27,602 bases of DNA. It comes from an uncultured Pseudomonadales bacterium. GTDB taxonomy: Bacteria; Pseudomonadota; Gammaproteobacteria; Pseudomonadales; Porticoccaceae. Positions 8,406-16,878 of the stretch are shown here, piece by piece. A program made the translations under genes and the position numbers. The DNA lies in contig CALLDA010000223.1 in assembly GCA_937998635.1 (NCBI GenBank), positions 1 to 27,602 on the forward strand, read 5' to 3'. The notes beneath the pieces are model-generated. The model was not told the DNA's origin, did no database searches, and was given only the letters and a program-made list of their open reading frames with translations. Numbering within the stretch: position 1 is the first letter of the stretch; each line of letters starts with the position of its first letter.

Positions 8406-9168
8406 TGTACCAGCCTGAAAGAGCACTCTCTATATCTTTGGCCAGCGCACTGGCTGCAACAATCACCTCCCTGAAGCCGACCTTTCGAGCATATTCCTGC
8501 AAACGAAACCCTGGGACGATAAGCGGTGATGCGAGTATCCTTTGCTGGTGTTCAGCACCACAAATTGCCATTAGCGCTTCTAGAACACCGCCACTATGCG
8601 CCACCAGAACACAAGGCTGTGCCACAGCTAATAACTCAATAATTTGGTTTTTGAAAGTACTATCTTGCTGGCGCTGGTATAGCTCGCAATACTCCACGAA
8701 AGCTCCCCGCCGAACCAATCCCTCTCTGAGTGTCGGCAACCCACCTTGGCCACGAAAAATTATAATATTCTCACCCCGAATCTGGTTCATTACAGACAGG
8801 GCTAAAAGGCCTTCACTACTCCACTGGCGAGCTGGAAATCCGACTTCGACTTGCCTGCTCTCCAGTAACGCGGCTGTGGTCGGACCGATGGCAAAACACT
8901 GGTCTTTAGATCTAAAACTTAGGGCATGGCGATCCATCCAGTGCAAAGCCAAGGACGCTGCGTACCGGCTCACAAATATGGCTTTTTGGTAGCTACCAAT
9001 GCGTTCTATCTGTGCATTTATCAGCACATTATCGTCCGATAACGCCTCTATTTTTTGCACGGGCAATTGATGTACTCGCCCCCCACGAGCTGATATCGAG
9101 GCTGTTAGCGGATCGTCCGCCCGGGGAGATCTTAAAACTATGACCCTGAGATGCTCGAGTTCACTCAT
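8386..9168 (-). CDS. hemD: Uroporphyrinogen-III synthase
   Basis: Cyclises hydroxymethylbilane with inversion of ring D to give uroporphyrinogen III, the step after HemC. HemD sequences are poorly conserved, but the fold landmarks are present: IVLRSPRADDPL at the N-terminus, the AIFVSRYAASLAL strand-helix near residue 63, the family motif FAIGPTTAALL at residues 92-102, and IIIFRGQGGLPTLREGLVRRGA, a variant of the usual RGxGGRxxL block, around residues 135-157. Length 260 residues, usual for the family. It is placed 39 bases after hemC in the same direction, which strengthens the call. Confidence 0.93.
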   Translation of the reverse strand: MSELEHLRVIVLRSPRADDPLTASISARGGRVHQLPVQKIEALSDDNVLINAQIERIGSYQKAIFVSRYAASLALHWMDRHALSFRSKDQCFAIGPTTAALLESRQVEVGFPARQWSSEGLLALSVMNQIRGENIIIFRGQGGLPTLREGLVRRGAFVEYCELYQRQQDSTFKNQIIELLAVAQPCVLVAHSGGVLEALMAICGAEHQQRILASPLIVPGFRLQEYARKVGFREVIVAASALAKDIESALSGWYTRTQTI

Positions 9169-9207
9169 GTGCGCTGTGGTTCTGAGGGCTCTAGTTCTAA
9201 CGAGCTT

Positions 9208-10155
9208 CTAGTTCTGATTATGGAAGAATTCAGCAAGAACTTTATCCGCACCCTTATCGAGCAAACGCTCAGCGAGTCCGATACCCAGCTCTTCCCCTGA
9301 GTGCACCTCGCCTGTCAATTGTTCAGATAAGATAATCCTGCCATCAACAGAACCGACCAGAGCGCGCAGAAATATCTGCTCGCCGATAATTTCGCCGTAG
9401 CACGCAACAGGTACCTGACAACCACCCTGTAGATGACGATTCACCGCCCGCTCTGCCTTGACGGCAAGGGCGGTCTGATGATCATGCAGTCTGTCAATCA
9501 GAGCGATTGTCTGATCATCGTCGGCGCGACACTCAATTCCGACCGCACCCTGCCCTGCCGCTGGTAAGGAAGTTTCAACGGGGATTTTCTGTCGAATTCG
9601 AGAGGCCATATCCAGCCTCAGTAAACCTGCGGTGGCGAGAATAATGGCGTCATAGTCACCACTGTCGAGCTTTGACAATCGAGTATTCACGTTACCCCGC
9701 AAATCGCGAATATCCAGATTCGGATACCGCGCCCGCAACTGGCATTGCCTGCGCAGACTTGATGTGCCCACGCGGGTACCAGGGGGAAGACTATCCAGAT
9801 TAGTATATTGCTGACTGACCAGTGCGTCGCGAGGGTCTTCTCGCGGGCAATACACCGGCAAAACTAAACCCTCAGGTAATTCCATCGGCACATCTTTCAT
9901 TGAGTGCACCGCAATATCGGCCTCACCCTCAAGCAGCGCCACTTCAAGCTCTTTAACAAACAAGCCCTTGCCGCCGACTTTTGACAGAGCTCTGTCGAGG
10001 ATGCGATCACCCTGTGTGGTGAAACCAATGATCGTGACATCCAGCCCGACATGAATCGACTCAAGTGCGCTTTTTACATAGTTTGCTTGCCACAGTGCCA
10101 GCGGGCTATTGCGACTGGCAATGCGCAAAATTTGACTCTGAGGAGAGGCTGTCAT
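9208..10155 (-). CDS. hemC: Porphobilinogen deaminase (hydroxymethylbilane synthase)
   Basis: Polymerises four porphobilinogens into hydroxymethylbilane using a covalently bound dipyrromethane cofactor. Seen: the cofactor cysteine C246 in LQGGCQVPVA, the catalytic lysine-aspartate K88-D89 in IAVHSMKDVP, the arginine-rich substrate site TSSLRRQCQLRAR (about 131-143), and DLRGNVNTRL. Length 315 residues, normal. It is the first hem gene after algR, with 173 bases between them, so it could have its own promoter as well as read-through from algZR. No strong Shine-Dalgarno sequence precedes the ATG at 10155. Confidence 0.97.
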   Translation of the reverse strand: MTASPQSQILRIASRNSPLALWQANYVKSALESIHVGLDVTIIGFTTQGDRILDRALSKVGGKGLFVKELEVALLEGEADIAVHSMKDVPMELPEGLVLPVYCPREDPRDALVSQQYTNLDSLPPGTRVGTSSLRRQCQLRARYPNLDIRDLRGNVNTRLSKLDSGDYDAIILATAGLLRLDMASRIRQKIPVETSLPAAGQGAVGIECRADDDQTIALIDRLHDHQTALAVKAERAVNRHLQGGCQVPVACYGEIIGEQIFLRALVGSVDGRIILSEQLTGEVHSGEELGIGLAERLLDKGADKVLAEFFHNQN

Positions 10156-10263
10156 TTAGGGCTTATCCAAATCAATGAGGTTTTTCAGCCAGGTTGGCTA
10201 ACCGGGCCTACTGACCGAAATGAGCCTCACCTGGCCCACATGCGTACCGCCAAAAGGTCGGGC

Positions 10264-10313
10264 TTTTGTCGAAGAACAAGGCGATCAACAAAGCCACGAG
10301 GTTATCGACAAAA
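10264..10313. promoter_or_regulatory. Inverted repeat in the algR-hemC gap
   Basis: TTTTGTCGA (10264-10272) and TCGACAAAA (10305-10313) form a perfect 9-base inverted repeat with 32 bases between the arms, just downstream of the algR stop. It could be an operator pair ahead of hemC or the base of an RNA hairpin. No terminator-like T-run is obvious. Confidence 0.3.
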
Positions 10314-10328
10314 ATAATAACAGAATGA

Positions 10329-11069
10329 TTAGAGATGCTCGATTAGCTTACGGACGATTGTCGCATGGCGGCGGCTCACTTGCGGGGTGATGTCCAGCCC
10401 GTTGAGGCGAATAAAATTTTGGCCATCTGAGTCTTTTATCAAGCCTTCAATATGACCGATTGAAACCAGTGCATTGCGGTGCACTCGCACGAACCTTCCC
10501 TCAAGCTCCCGCTCCAGATCTTTGAGTGTTTCATCCAGTAAGGCTTCTTCACCGTCTCCGCAGTAAGCCGTTACATATTTGTGATCTGCCTGAAACAACC
10601 TTACCTCGCTCAAAGCGATCAAATCTACCCCGCGCCGACTTTTAGCAGCGATGTGACTCCGACCGTTGGCAGCCATACTGGGATGTTGCTGCAATTCGGC
10701 TAGTTGGGCTTTATTTATCCGACGAGACTGATTCAGCGCCAGCTCAAGATCTGCCTGCTTAACCGGCTTTAATAAATAACCCGTCGCCTGAGAGGAAAAT
10801 GCTTCAACAGCGTAGTCACCATAGGCAGTACAAAATACCACTGCTGGTGGCGGATCAAGCTCTGCTAAATGATGGGCTGCGGCTAAACCATCCATACCCG
10901 GCATCCTGACGTCCATAAACACAACATCTGGCTGGTGGGCCTCGGCAAGACGAATCGCCTCCTGCCCATCACCGGCCTGGCCGACAATCCGCCTTCCACC
11001 CTGCATCATTATCATACGTATCAAGCGTTCGCGCGCCAGGGGTTCATCATCAACAATTAAAATATTCAC
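10329..11069 (-). CDS. algR: LytTR-family response regulator, AlgR type
   Basis: DNA-binding response regulator; the Pseudomonas AlgR orthologue controls alginate, type IV pilus and virulence genes. The receiver domain (about residues 1-120) has the acidic pair D7-D8, phospho-acceptor D53 in VVFMDVRMPG, a Thr in VVFCTAYGD and a Lys in YLLKPVK. The C-terminal LytTR domain (about 145-245) contains RRGVDLIALSEVRLFQADHKY and RFVRVHRNALVS. Length 246 residues, as in AlgR. The start is GTG at 11069, with GAGAG just upstream and only 6 bases after the algZ stop, so the two form an operon. Placement before hemC and behind algZ matches Pseudomonas. The regulon in this organism cannot be deduced. Confidence 0.92.
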   Translation of the reverse strand: MNILIVDDEPLARERLIRMIMMQGGRRIVGQAGDGQEAIRLAEAHQPDVVFMDVRMPGMDGLAAAHHLAELDPPPAVVFCTAYGDYAVEAFSSQATGYLLKPVKQADLELALNQSRRINKAQLAELQQHPSMAANGRSHIAAKSRRGVDLIALSEVRLFQADHKYVTAYCGDGEEALLDETLKDLERELEGRFVRVHRNALVSIGHIEGLIKDSDGQNFIRLNGLDITPQVSRRHATIVRKLIEHL

Positions 11070-11075
11070 AGTCTC

Positions 11076-12209
11076 TCAACCACTTACCGGATAGCTAATA
11101 TGTGTTATGTAATGATCTTCCATAAGCTCTGACTCAACACCTGCCGTCGGCCCGAAGTGGGCTTTAAGACGGTACTGTACGTTTTTCATCGCCATTTTTC
11201 TTCCCTTATTATGCTGGATACGGGGGTTCCTCGGATTGCTAACATCTATAAGAATGCGACCTCTTGTTCTTTTAATCTTGATATCTATTTTACCGCCGTT
11301 CTGAATCAACTGGATACCATGATAAACCGCATTCTCCAAAACCGGCTGCAATGTCAAACAGGGGATTTTCGCGTCATCACCATAATCGCCAATCTGCCAC
11401 TCAGCGGTCAAGCGATCACCCAGGCGCATTTTTTCCAGCGCCAGGTAACGCCGACACAAGGATAATTCTTCGCGCAGCGGAATTAAGGTTTGTGAACCGG
11501 TCAAAACACTGCGAAATAAATCTGATAAATCTTCGACTGCCCGCTCAGCTTTCTCTGGATCTGAGCCAATTAAGCTAGCGATAACATTCATACTATTGAA
11601 CAAAAAATGCGGCCTGATTCGCGCCTGATGAGTCTCAATACCGGCTTCTTTTGCAGACAATTCTTCTACCCGTGCCTGTTGTTGAATAAATAAATAGCGC
11701 AACAAAATAGCCACCGGCACCACCGCCATAAGGATGATTTCGTAGACACTGGAGAATCCGTACCGACGTTCCGGAAAAGCAAAGGACATCGCTTGCTGGG
11801 CAATAACTGCAGAGATTCCGACCACAATCATCACCAGAGCAGCGGCCAGTAATGCACTTCTACCGGGACGGGAGTTGCTCAAAAATTGTTCGCCGATAGT
11901 CAGCACCAGAGCACTAAACAGGGCTACGCCCATAGCAAACAAAGAGACTTGCCCAAACAGTCCCCAATCAAAACCAAACACCCCACTTTTGCCCAGGACG
12001 AAAAACACGCAAAGCGCCAGGGTAATGACAATGATATCCAACAGGCCTTCCCCTCGATACAAATCGGGGAAAAAATAGTCTTCTCCACCCCGTGAAGAGG
12101 TGCGTTGTAGGGGAAGTAGCTGATCTTTCCAGTTCAATAGGTAATCCTCGCCTTTTAACACCAGCGCTTCATTGTCCATTGATTTCGCTATAATGCCAGC
12201 ACTGAGCAT
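11076..12209 (-). CDS. algZ: Sensor histidine kinase, AlgZ/FimS type
   Basis: Membrane sensor partner of AlgR, of the LytS-like kinase class. Seen: a cytoplasmic N-terminus of about 60 residues, then four or more membrane helices (DIIVITLALCVFFVLG, VSLFAMGVALFSALVLTI, ALLAAALVMIVVGISAVI, IILMAVVPVAILLRYLF). After these comes the phospho-acceptor block RIRPHFLFNSMNVIASLI, and then an ATPase-like domain with N-box PVLENAVYHGIQ. The glycine box usually seen in this class is replaced by NKGRKMAMKNVQYRL. The frame is open to 12449, but that would overlap argH. ATG 12209 has AAAGGG (12218-12223) eight bases upstream, and ATG 12179 (367 residues) is the alternative. Pseudomonas AlgZ is of similar length. 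Confidence 0.85.
   Translation of the reverse strand: MLSAGIIAKSMDNEALVLKGEDYLLNWKDQLLPLQRTSSRGGEDYFFPDLYRGEGLLDIIVITLALCVFFVLGKSGVFGFDWGLFGQVSLFAMGVALFSALVLTIGEQFLSNSRPGRSALLAAALVMIVVGISAVIAQQAMSFAFPERRYGFSSVYEIILMAVVPVAILLRYLFIQQQARVEELSAKEAGIETHQARIRPHFLFNSMNVIASLIGSDPEKAERAVEDLSDLFRSVLTGSQTLIPLREELSLCRRYLALEKMRLGDRLTAEWQIGDYGDDAKIPCLTLQPVLENAVYHGIQLIQNGGKIDIKIKRTRGRILIDVSNPRNPRIQHNKGRKMAMKNVQYRLKAHFGPTAGVESELMEDHYITHISYPVSG
12189..12194 (+). promoter_or_regulatory. Possible -10 element for argH
   Basis: A perfect TATAAT on the plus strand 64 bases before the argH ATG. The -35 position has only GCTTCA or a similar weak match, so activation or a minor promoter is possible. It lies at the 5' end of algZ, whose start is at 12209 or 12179. 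Confidence 0.35.
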
Positions 12210-12233
12210 GCTACCAACCCTTTGGATCCAGCC

Positions 12234-12239
12234 ATTATA
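12234..12239 (-). promoter_or_regulatory. Possible -10 element for algZ
   Basis: A perfect TATAAT on the minus strand 25 bases upstream of the algZ ATG at 12209; the expected start point near 12227 leaves room for the AAAGGG ribosome-binding site. The -35 match (CTCATT) is weak. Confidence 0.35.
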
Positions 12240-12257
12240 TTTAACATAGAGGTGATA

Positions 12258-13658
12258 ATGAGCGGAAAAAAACCCGCAAACAAGGCCTGGGGCGGCCGAT
12301 TTAGTGAAGCAACTGACGAATTTGTTACCCGCTTCACAGCTTCCATCACATTTGATCAGCGACTCTACAAACAAGACATCCGTGGCTCCCTCGCTCATGC
12401 CCACATGCTCCATGAGGTCAAACTCATCAATGATGACGAATTCCGCCAAATCAAGGTTGGCCTGGCCAGCATTTTAGAAGATATTGAAAGCGGATTATTT
12501 GAATGGTCGGTGGAGCTCGAAGACGTCCATATGAATATAGAGGCAGCCCTGACCGCCAAAATCGGCGAGGCGGGCAAGAAGCTTCACACCGGACGCTCAC
12601 GCAATGATCAGGTCGCTACCGATATCCGACTTTGGCTAAGAGACGAAATCACCGACATCCACACTCAATTAATTCGCCTGCAAAACGGCTTACTCGATCT
12701 CGCCGAACGTGAAGCTGCAACCATCATGCCCGGTTTCACCCACTTACAAACCGCGCAACCGGTAACATTCGGCCACCATATGATGGCCTGGTTTGAAATG
12801 CTGGATCGAGATAAAGGCCGCCTACAGGATTGCCTTAAGCGTTTGAACCGCTCACCTCTGGGTGCCGCAGCCCTGGCTGGTACCACTTTCCCCATTGACC
12901 GTGAGCTCACTGCCAGCCTGTTAGACTTCGATGGCCCGACGGCCAATTCACTGGATTCAGTCAGTGATCGGGATTTTGCGATTGAATTCTGTGCCTTCGC
13001 CAGCCTGCTAATGACACATCTTTCCCGAGCCTCAGAAGAATTAATTTTATGGGCCTCGGCTCAATTTTCATTCATCGACCTGCCCGACCGCTTTTGCACC
13101 GGCTCATCAATTATGCCCCAGAAGAAAAACCCCGATGTACCTGAGTTAGTGCGCGGCAAAACCGGGCGGGTTTATGGCCACCTGATGGGCCTGCTAACCC
13201 TAATGAAAGGCCAACCTCTGGCTTACAACAAAGATAACCAGGAAGACAAAGAACCGCTTTTTGATGCTGTTGATACAGTAAGCGACTGCCTGAGGGCATT
13301 TGCCGATATGATCCCGGCGATCGAGGTAAAAGCTGACAATATGCGAGAAGCAGCCTTGCGAGGCTATTCAACCGCCACCGATCTGGCCGACTATCTGGTC
13401 AACAGAGGCATCGCCTTCAGGGATGCCCACGAGGTTGTTGGCAAGGCCGTGGCCTTTGGCATTGCTCACAACAAAGATTTAGCCGAGCTATCCCTGGCGC
13501 AATTGCGCGCTTTTCATCCTTCTATCCAGGAAGATGTTTTTGGCGTACTTACATTGGAAGGCTCAGTCAGCAGTAGAAATCATGTCGGCGGTACCGCTCC
13601 GGAGCAGGTAAAAAAAGCTGTTGCTGCTGCTCGCACAATGCAATCTTTAGAAAAATGA
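12258..13658 (+). CDS. argH: Argininosuccinate lyase
   Basis: Cleaves argininosuccinate to arginine and fumarate, the last step of arginine synthesis; a homotetramer of the fumarase/aspartase superfamily. Seen: the superfamily signature GSSIMPQKKNP with catalytic Ser at residue 283, the conserved HTGRSRNDQVATD block, and PGFTHLQTAQPV with its Thr-His. Length 466 residues (457 in E. coli). A TTG at 12222 would extend it by 12 residues, but ATG 12258 has AGAGG six bases upstream and the usual N-terminus (KAWGGRF), so I prefer it. Divergent from algZ, as in Pseudomonas. Confidence 0.97.
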   Translation: MSGKKPANKAWGGRFSEATDEFVTRFTASITFDQRLYKQDIRGSLAHAHMLHEVKLINDDEFRQIKVGLASILEDIESGLFEWSVELEDVHMNIEAALTAKIGEAGKKLHTGRSRNDQVATDIRLWLRDEITDIHTQLIRLQNGLLDLAEREAATIMPGFTHLQTAQPVTFGHHMMAWFEMLDRDKGRLQDCLKRLNRSPLGAAALAGTTFPIDRELTASLLDFDGPTANSLDSVSDRDFAIEFCAFASLLMTHLSRASEELILWASAQFSFIDLPDRFCTGSSIMPQKKNPDVPELVRGKTGRVYGHLMGLLTLMKGQPLAYNKDNQEDKEPLFDAVDTVSDCLRAFADMIPAIEVKADNMREAALRGYSTATDLADYLVNRGIAFRDAHEVVGKAVAFGIAHNKDLAELSLAQLRAFHPSIQEDVFGVLTLEGSVSSRNHVGGTAPEQVKKAVAAARTMQSLEK

Positions 13659-13685
13659 TGAGGAACGTATCCTTCTTGACTGGAT

Positions 13686-13721
13686 AGCCAAACTGAATTG
13701 TCATACTTGGCTCAAGCTTTT
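13686..13721 (+). terminator. Weak terminator-like hairpin after argH
   Basis: AGCCAA (13686-13691) can pair with TTGGCT (13707-13712) across a 15-base loop, with CTTTTA a few bases beyond. The stem is short and the loop long, so it may only be a weak terminator. Confidence 0.28.
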
Positions 13722-13781
13722 ATCGGACGCAAACTCAGCAAGTTTCAGGCTGTCCCCAACCCACTATTGATCAATCTCCGA

Positions 13782-13811
13782 TTGAGTATAGAAGCCCGCA
13801 ACCGGTATACT
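13782..13811 (+). promoter_or_regulatory. Sigma-70 promoter for the lptM-lysA-dapF operon
   Basis: TTGAGT (13782-13787) and TATACT (13806-13811) are 18 bases apart, each matching the consensus hexamer well. The predicted start near 13818 precedes the lptM ATG by about 22 bases and the GAGGG ribosome-binding site by about 8. Confidence 0.5.
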
Positions 13812-13839
13812 CCGGCCCTTGCCACGAGGGCTTCGCACT

Positions 13840-14064
13840 ATGAAATTTCGTTACGCCACCAAACATTCAACCTTCGTGGTTTTTTTGCTGTTGTGTCTAG
13901 GCGGGCTTGGCATTGGCGGCTTAAGTGCCTGCGGTAATAAAGGCCCACTCTATATCCCGGCACCTCCGGTAGAACAGCAACCCGCTCCAGCTGAACGACA
14001 AGTGCCTGCACAAGACGAATCTTCCACTAGCTCCCCCCCTGTAAGTGAATCACCTGCAACCTAG
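13840..14064 (+). CDS. lptM: Small lipoprotein LptM (YifL family)
   Basis: Outer-membrane lipoprotein of about 74 residues; the E. coli homologue (YifL, renamed LptM) assists assembly of the LptDE lipopolysaccharide translocon. Seen: a basic N-terminus (KFRYATKH), a hydrophobic stretch (VVFLLLCLGGLGIGG) and the lipobox L-S-A-C, followed directly by GNKGPLYIP, the family signature after the lipidated cysteine. The rest is Pro/Gln/Ser-rich and probably disordered. ATG 13840 has GAGGG nine bases upstream; a TTG at 13819 would add seven residues. It lies immediately before lysA, as in most gammaproteobacteria, and is probably co-transcribed with lysA, dapF, the DUF484 gene and xerC. Confidence 0.92.
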   Translation: MKFRYATKHSTFVVFLLLCLGGLGIGGLSACGNKGPLYIPAPPVEQQPAPAERQVPAQDESSTSSPPVSESPAT

Positions 14065-14091
14065 ACCCTGGTAACTTCAGCCACTCAAACC

Positions 14092-15348
14092 ATGAATCAC
14101 TTCGCCTACTCCAAAGGCCGGTTGTATGCAGAAGGCGTACCACTGACCGACATTGCATCCCAGTACGGGACTCCGGCGTATGTGTATTCGAAACAGGCGC
14201 TGAGCGACCATTTTTTAGCCTATCAGCAAGCACTAACTGGCAAATCACATCTCATCTGTTATGCGGTAAAAGCCAACTCAAACCTGGCCGTGCTCAAGGT
14301 GTTAAGCGATCTAGGTGCGGGTTTTGATATTGTTTCCGCTGGCGAATTACAACGGGTTTTGAGAGCCGGTGGGCGTGCGGATAAAACCGTTTTTTCTGGC
14401 GTCGGCAAACGCGCCGATGAAATCGAGTACGCACTCAAAGTCGGTATCCATTGCTTTAACGTCGAATCTGAAGGTGAGCTGGATCAAATCCAGCGTATCG
14501 CGGCTCGCCTCAATGTCGTTGCCGCAGTGTCTCTGCGTGTTAACCCAGATGTTGATGCCCTGACCCACCCCTATATTTCCACCGGTCTAAAAGAAAATAA
14601 ATTTGGTATTGATATCGACACGGCTGTGTCTGTCTACCAGCGCGCTGCTGAATTAAGTCATATAGAAGTCATCGGTGTTGATTGCCATATCGGCTCACAG
14701 CTCACCGAAATCGCACCTTTTATCGACGCCCTTGATCGCACCCTGGCACTGGTCGATAAATTAGCTGAGTCCGGTATCGCCATCAAGCATCTGGATTTAG
14801 GTGGTGGTCTGGGTGTCTGTTACAGAGACGAATCCCCACCACCCATCGGCGACTATATTGCCGCAATACTTGACAAATTACGCTATCACGACTTGACTCT
14901 GATCCTGGAGCCAGGTCGCTCTATAGCCGCCAATGCCGGTATATTGCTGAGTAAAGTCGAATATATTAAAAATAACGGCGATAAAAAATTCGCTGTGATT
15001 GATGCTGCGATGAACGACATGATCAGACCCGCGTTGTATGAAGCCTGGTTAAATATTGAATCCGTTCTCCATGAAGAAAGTGAGACCGAGGACATTTATG
15101 ATATCGTCGGCCCGGTCTGTGAAACCGGTGATTTCCTCGGTAAGGATCGTCGCCTTGCCATCAAGCCCGGCGACCTGCTTTGCATCCACTCAGCGGGCGC
15201 TTACGGTTTTACTATGAGCTCAAACTACAATTCGCGACCACGAGCCCCTGAAATCATGGTCGATCAAGAAATTGCACACCTGGTCAGAGAGAGGGAATCT
15301 ATCGACAGCTTGATGCAGGGAGAGCAGACGCTGCCAGAAGCACAATGA
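14092..15348 (+). CDS. lysA: Diaminopimelate decarboxylase
   Basis: PLP-dependent enzyme that decarboxylates meso-diaminopimelate to L-lysine, the last step of the pathway. Seen: the PLP-lysine K60 in ICYAVKANSN, the HIGSQ motif, the phosphate-binding LDLGGGLGVCY, the EPGRS motif, and the substrate cysteine C343 in GPVCETGDFLG. The C-terminal block GAYGFTMSSNYNSRPRAPE is also present. Length 418 residues (420 in E. coli). It starts 27 bases after lptM and its stop overlaps the dapF start by 4 nt. Confidence 0.98.
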   Translation: MNHFAYSKGRLYAEGVPLTDIASQYGTPAYVYSKQALSDHFLAYQQALTGKSHLICYAVKANSNLAVLKVLSDLGAGFDIVSAGELQRVLRAGGRADKTVFSGVGKRADEIEYALKVGIHCFNVESEGELDQIQRIAARLNVVAAVSLRVNPDVDALTHPYISTGLKENKFGIDIDTAVSVYQRAAELSHIEVIGVDCHIGSQLTEIAPFIDALDRTLALVDKLAESGIAIKHLDLGGGLGVCYRDESPPPIGDYIAAILDKLRYHDLTLILEPGRSIAANAGILLSKVEYIKNNGDKKFAVIDAAMNDMIRPALYEAWLNIESVLHEESETEDIYDIVGPVCETGDFLGKDRRLAIKPGDLLCIHSAGAYGFTMSSNYNSRPRAPEIMVDQEIAHLVRERESIDSLMQGEQTLPEAQ

Positions 15349-16178
15349 TATCCATTCGATTTACAAAAATGCATGGTCTTGGCAATGACTTTGTCGTCAT
15401 TGACGGCGTTTCTCAAGCCATCGATATGAGCTCCACCCTGGCACGTAAACTCGCCGACCGCCACCGTGGTGTCGGCTGCGACCAAATTTTGCTGGTGGAA
15501 CCACCCACCACCCCCAACGTTGACTTTCAATACCGTATTTTTAACGCCGACGGCAGTGAAGTCGCCCAGTGTGGCAACGGCGCACGCTGCTTTGCCAAGT
15601 TTGTTCGGGATCAGAAACTCAGCGGTAAAACCCATCTCAAGGTCCAGACCCATGCAGGCATATTAGAACTGCACATTGATGATGGCGAAGATATCGCCGT
15701 AGAGATGGGGGTTCCGGTATTTGAGCCAGGCGGCATTCCTCTCAAGCGGGATAAGGCACAAACACTTTATCCACTGAATATTAATGGCGCTGTTTACCAA
15801 CTCGCAGCACTGTCTTTGGGTAATCCTCATGCTGTATTACAGGTCGATGGCATTGCCAGCGCGCCGGTCGCCGAATTAGGCCCGCTAATAGAAAGCCACC
15901 CCGACTTCCCAGAAAAAGTTAACGCCGGATTTATGGAAATCGTATCGCGCCGGGAAATAAAACTCAGAGTCTATGAACGTGGTGCCGGCGAAACCCAGGC
16001 TTGCGGCAGTGGCGCCTGCGCTGCCGTTGTGGCAGGTATCCAGCAAGACCTGTTAGACTCGTCGGTAACTGTTTATCTAAAAGGCGGTCAGCTAGACATT
16101 TCATGGCAGGGTGAAGGCCAGGCCGTTACCATGACGGGACCAGCGACCACTGTATTTCAAGGGCGAATAAAAATATGA
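15345..16178 (+). CDS. dapF: Diaminopimelate epimerase
   Basis: Interconverts LL- and meso-diaminopimelate without a cofactor, supplying both LysA and peptidoglycan synthesis. The two catalytic cysteines are visible: C76 in VAQCGNGARC and C220 in QACGSGACAAV. The N-terminus reads FTKMHGLGNDFVVID, the family signature. Length 277 residues, typical. It overlaps lysA by 4 nt and the following gene by 4 nt (ATGA in both cases), so the three are translationally coupled. Confidence 0.98.
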   Translation: MISIRFTKMHGLGNDFVVIDGVSQAIDMSSTLARKLADRHRGVGCDQILLVEPPTTPNVDFQYRIFNADGSEVAQCGNGARCFAKFVRDQKLSGKTHLKVQTHAGILELHIDDGEDIAVEMGVPVFEPGGIPLKRDKAQTLYPLNINGAVYQLAALSLGNPHAVLQVDGIASAPVAELGPLIESHPDFPEKVNAGFMEIVSRREIKLRVYERGAGETQACGSGACAAVVAGIQQDLLDSSVTVYLKGGQLDISWQGEGQAVTMTGPATTVFQGRIKI

Positions 16179-16873
16179 GCGATACCGACAAGCCCCAGCG
16201 ACGGCGCGATACGGAACTCAGCGCCGAGCAGGTGAGTGCTTTTCTGAGTGCTAACCCCGATTTTTTCGATCAACACCCAGAGCTTATTGAGCGCCTTGAA
16301 CTCCCCCACGAAAGCGGTAAAGCAGTATCCCTGATCGAGCGACAGATCAGTGTGCTCCGCGAACGTAATATGGAAATGCGCGCACGGCTCAATAACCTCC
16401 TCGAATCTGCTCGCGACAACGACAAACTATTTGAGAAGACCAAACGCTTAGTGCTAAGTATTCTCGAAGCTCCCAATCTCGATGCCATCGTTACCACACT
16501 CTACGACAGCCTCGGCACCGACTTTAGGGTTGAATACCACAAACTTATCCTCCTGGGCGACCAGGACAAAATCCCCACCAGTCACGCCCGGGTCGTGGGT
16601 CTGGATGAAGCCCAAAGTGCCATCGGCACCCTGCTGCGAACGAATCGGGCGATCTGTGGTGTGCTCCGCCAGGACGAACTTGAGTTTTTGTTCGGCGATG
16701 ATGCGGATAAAATCGGATCGGTGGCTGCCGTGCCGCTTTGTCACGGTAACATTTTTGGCATCCTGGCTGTCGGCAACAGCGATCCAAATCATTATCGCAG
16801 CAGCATGGGCACCTTGTTTTTAAGCTATATTGCCGAAGTCCTTAATAGAGTCGCACCTAAGTTACTGAGCTAA
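16175..16873 (+). CDS. DUF484 family protein (YigA), GAF-like
   Basis: Conserved protein of unproven role that nearly always sits between dapF and xerC in gammaproteobacteria. Seen: an N-terminal helical part beginning with LSAEQVSAFLSANPDFFDQHPEL (the family opening), then a coiled-coil segment RNMEMRARLNNLLESA. A C-terminal region follows (about residues 100-230) that looks like a GAF sensor fold, with SVAAVPLCHGNIFGILAVGN. No catalytic motif is seen and no ligand can be inferred. Length 232 residues. The ATG overlaps the dapF stop by 4 nt and the gene ends 5 bases before xerC. Confidence 0.9.
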   Translation: MSDTDKPQRRRDTELSAEQVSAFLSANPDFFDQHPELIERLELPHESGKAVSLIERQISVLRERNMEMRARLNNLLESARDNDKLFEKTKRLVLSILEAPNLDAIVTTLYDSLGTDFRVEYHKLILLGDQDKIPTSHARVVGLDEAQSAIGTLLRTNRAICGVLRQDELEFLFGDDADKIGSVAAVPLCHGNIFGILAVGNSDPNHYRSSMGTLFLSYIAEVLNRVAPKLLS

Positions 16874-16878
16874 TCCTT

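Noticed and set aside
12210..12449. N-terminal extension of AlgZ across argH
   Set aside because: The 80 extra residues run antisense to the conserved ArgH N-terminus, and a better start with a ribosome-binding site exists at 12209.
13698..13937. Plus-strand frame before lptM
   Set aside because: It overlaps lptM in another frame, spans the promoter region and shows no protein family character.
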